Shown piece by piece: positions 5,340 through 6,067 of a DNA stretch of 6,067 nucleotides. Numbering within the stretch: position 1 is the stretch's first letter; every line of letters begins with the position of its first letter. Source of the stretch: Zoogloeaceae bacterium (GTDB lineage: Bacteria > Pseudomonadota > Gammaproteobacteria > Burkholderiales > Rhodocyclaceae); the NCBI GenBank assembly GCA_031290535.1, contig JAITNI010000108.1:1-6067 (forward strand). The letters are read 5' to 3'. The notes below the pieces were generated by a model. The model searched no databases and had not been told where the DNA came from. It saw only the letters and a list, made by a program, of their open reading frames with translations. The position numbers were made by a program, and so were the translations under genes.

Positions 5340-6067
5340 CTATCGCAACAGCGAGAGCACATTCTGCGGGATGGCGTTGGCCTGCGCCAGCATGGCGACC
5401 CCCGCCTGTTGCAGGATTTGCGCCCGCGCCAGCTTGGCGGTTTCAGCGGCGTAGTCAGTGTCCATGATCCGGCTCACCGCCGCTTCCGTATTTTCCTGCG
5501 CGGCGGAAAGCTGGGTCAGCACACCTTCAAACCGGGTCTGCATCGCGCCGATGTCGGCACGGGCGGAGTTGACCTTTTCCAGAATGGCATCCACGGCGTT
5601 GATGGCGTACAGAGCGTTTTGGGTTCCTCCTGCATCCGTGCTTACAAGCGTTGCCATTGACGTTACTGTTGCGGCATTGCTTATATTCGCACCATCCAGA
5701 GCTCCAGTATTCAGCGCAACCTGAGCACCGGTTGCTAGAGTGGTACCAGACCCGAGTGGCGCACTGGTGGAGGCAACAGGTTGAGAAACTTTAATGCTGT
5801 CAGCAAAGTTATCAATTTTGAGCGTAATACGTGATTCTGCGCTCGTCGTCGCCCCAACTTGGAATCCAACGCCTTCGGGTTTGGCAAAATCGCCAGTCAG
5901 CAATTGTTTGCCGTTGAAATTGGTGGCCTGAATCGCCCGCGAAATTTCCTGATTCAACGCCTGGAATTCCGCATTCAGCGCGGCCTGATTTACCGTGTCG
6001 TACTGACCGGAAGCGGCCTGCACCGCCAGTTCGCGCATCCGTTGCAGGTGGCCGCCGATGGCCGACA
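5340..6067 (-). CDS. fliC: Flagellin, C-terminal part (5' end outside the window)
   Basis: Flagellin is the structural subunit of the flagellar filament; it is exported through the flagellar type III apparatus and polymerised under the FliD cap. The frame is open to the right edge, so 241 residues plus a TAG stop are visible and the true start lies beyond 6067. The fragment begins within the N-terminal D1 helices: it reads HLQRMRELAVQAASGQ, then an LNQEISRAIQATNFNGKQLL segment typical of flagellins. The end shows the conserved C-terminal D1/D0 helices (ENTEAAVSRIMDTDYAAETAKLARAQILQQAG) and the terminal motif QNVLSLLR. The stretch between the conserved ends is short, so this looks like a small flagellin made of D0 and D1 with little or no D2/D3 outer domain. 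The QRMRELAVQ segment corresponds to the TLR5-recognition region known from enteric flagellins. The middle of the gene (5641-5820) is clearly lower in GC than the conserved end. Its promoter is not in the window. Confidence 0.97.
   Translation of the reverse strand, partial: SAIGGHLQRMRELAVQAASGQYDTVNQAALNAEFQALNQEISRAIQATNFNGKQLLTGDFAKPEGVGFQVGATTSAESRITLKIDNFADSIKVSQPVASTSAPLGSGTTLATGAQVALNTGALDGANISNAATVTSMATLVSTDAGGTQNALYAINAVDAILEKVNSARADIGAMQTRFEGVLTQLSAAQENTEAAVSRIMDTDYAAETAKLARAQILQQAGVAMLAQANAIPQNVLSLLR

Noticed and set aside
4558..5454. A 298-codon plus-strand open frame spanning the repeats, flaG and the fliC end
   Set aside because: It crosses non-coding repeats and runs antisense to two clear genes; no recognisable domain.

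Overview
This window is a late flagellar gene cluster. Every convincing gene lies on the minus strand, so transcription runs from right to left. In order they are the 3' part of a flagellin gene (fliC), flaG, fliD (filament cap), fliS (flagellin chaperone), a small fliT-like gene, fliK (hook-length control) and a stand-alone homologue of the FlhB cytoplasmic domain (flhX/EscU-like). Base composition is moderately GC-rich. This gene order, a betaproteobacterial-type FliK, a sigma-54-type promoter and dispersed repeats of the TTCGCCCTGAGCC...GTCGAAGGGC kind together suggest a proteobacterium, most likely a betaproteobacterium (Rhodocyclales/Nitrosomonadales-like). That placement is inference; no marker gene is present to prove it.

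Layout from right to left. (1) 6067-5340: the C-terminal 241 residues of a short flagellin, cut by the window edge. (2) 5339-5257: an 83-bp gap holding a strong hairpin and the flaG ribosome binding site. (3) 5256-4813: flaG. (4) 4812-4128: a 685-bp non-coding stretch. It is packed with GC-rich repeats and hairpins: a two-copy tandem block with an internal 35-bp repeat, two small hairpins, and a degenerate REP-like inverted repeat. At its fliD-proximal end it carries a near-consensus sigma-54 promoter and a strong Shine-Dalgarno. (5) 4127-333: fliD, fliS, fliT-like, fliK and flhX are packed with gaps of 18, 6 and 11 bp and a final 32-bp overlap, and are probably one transcript. (6) 332-1: no supportable gene, with two back-to-back hairpins at 89-139.

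Functionally, FliC is the filament subunit, FliS is its export chaperone, FliD is the distal cap that folds FliC into the filament, and FliT-like is the probable FliD chaperone. FlaG is a filament-associated protein thought to influence filament length. FliK and the FlhB-like protein both belong to the export specificity switch that moves the secretion apparatus from hook to filament substrates.

I found no previously undescribed system. The points most worth a second look are the sigma-54 promoter of fliD, the repeat array upstream of it, the FlhB-domain homologue that lacks the NPTH autocleavage motif, and the low-GC centre of the flagellin gene.
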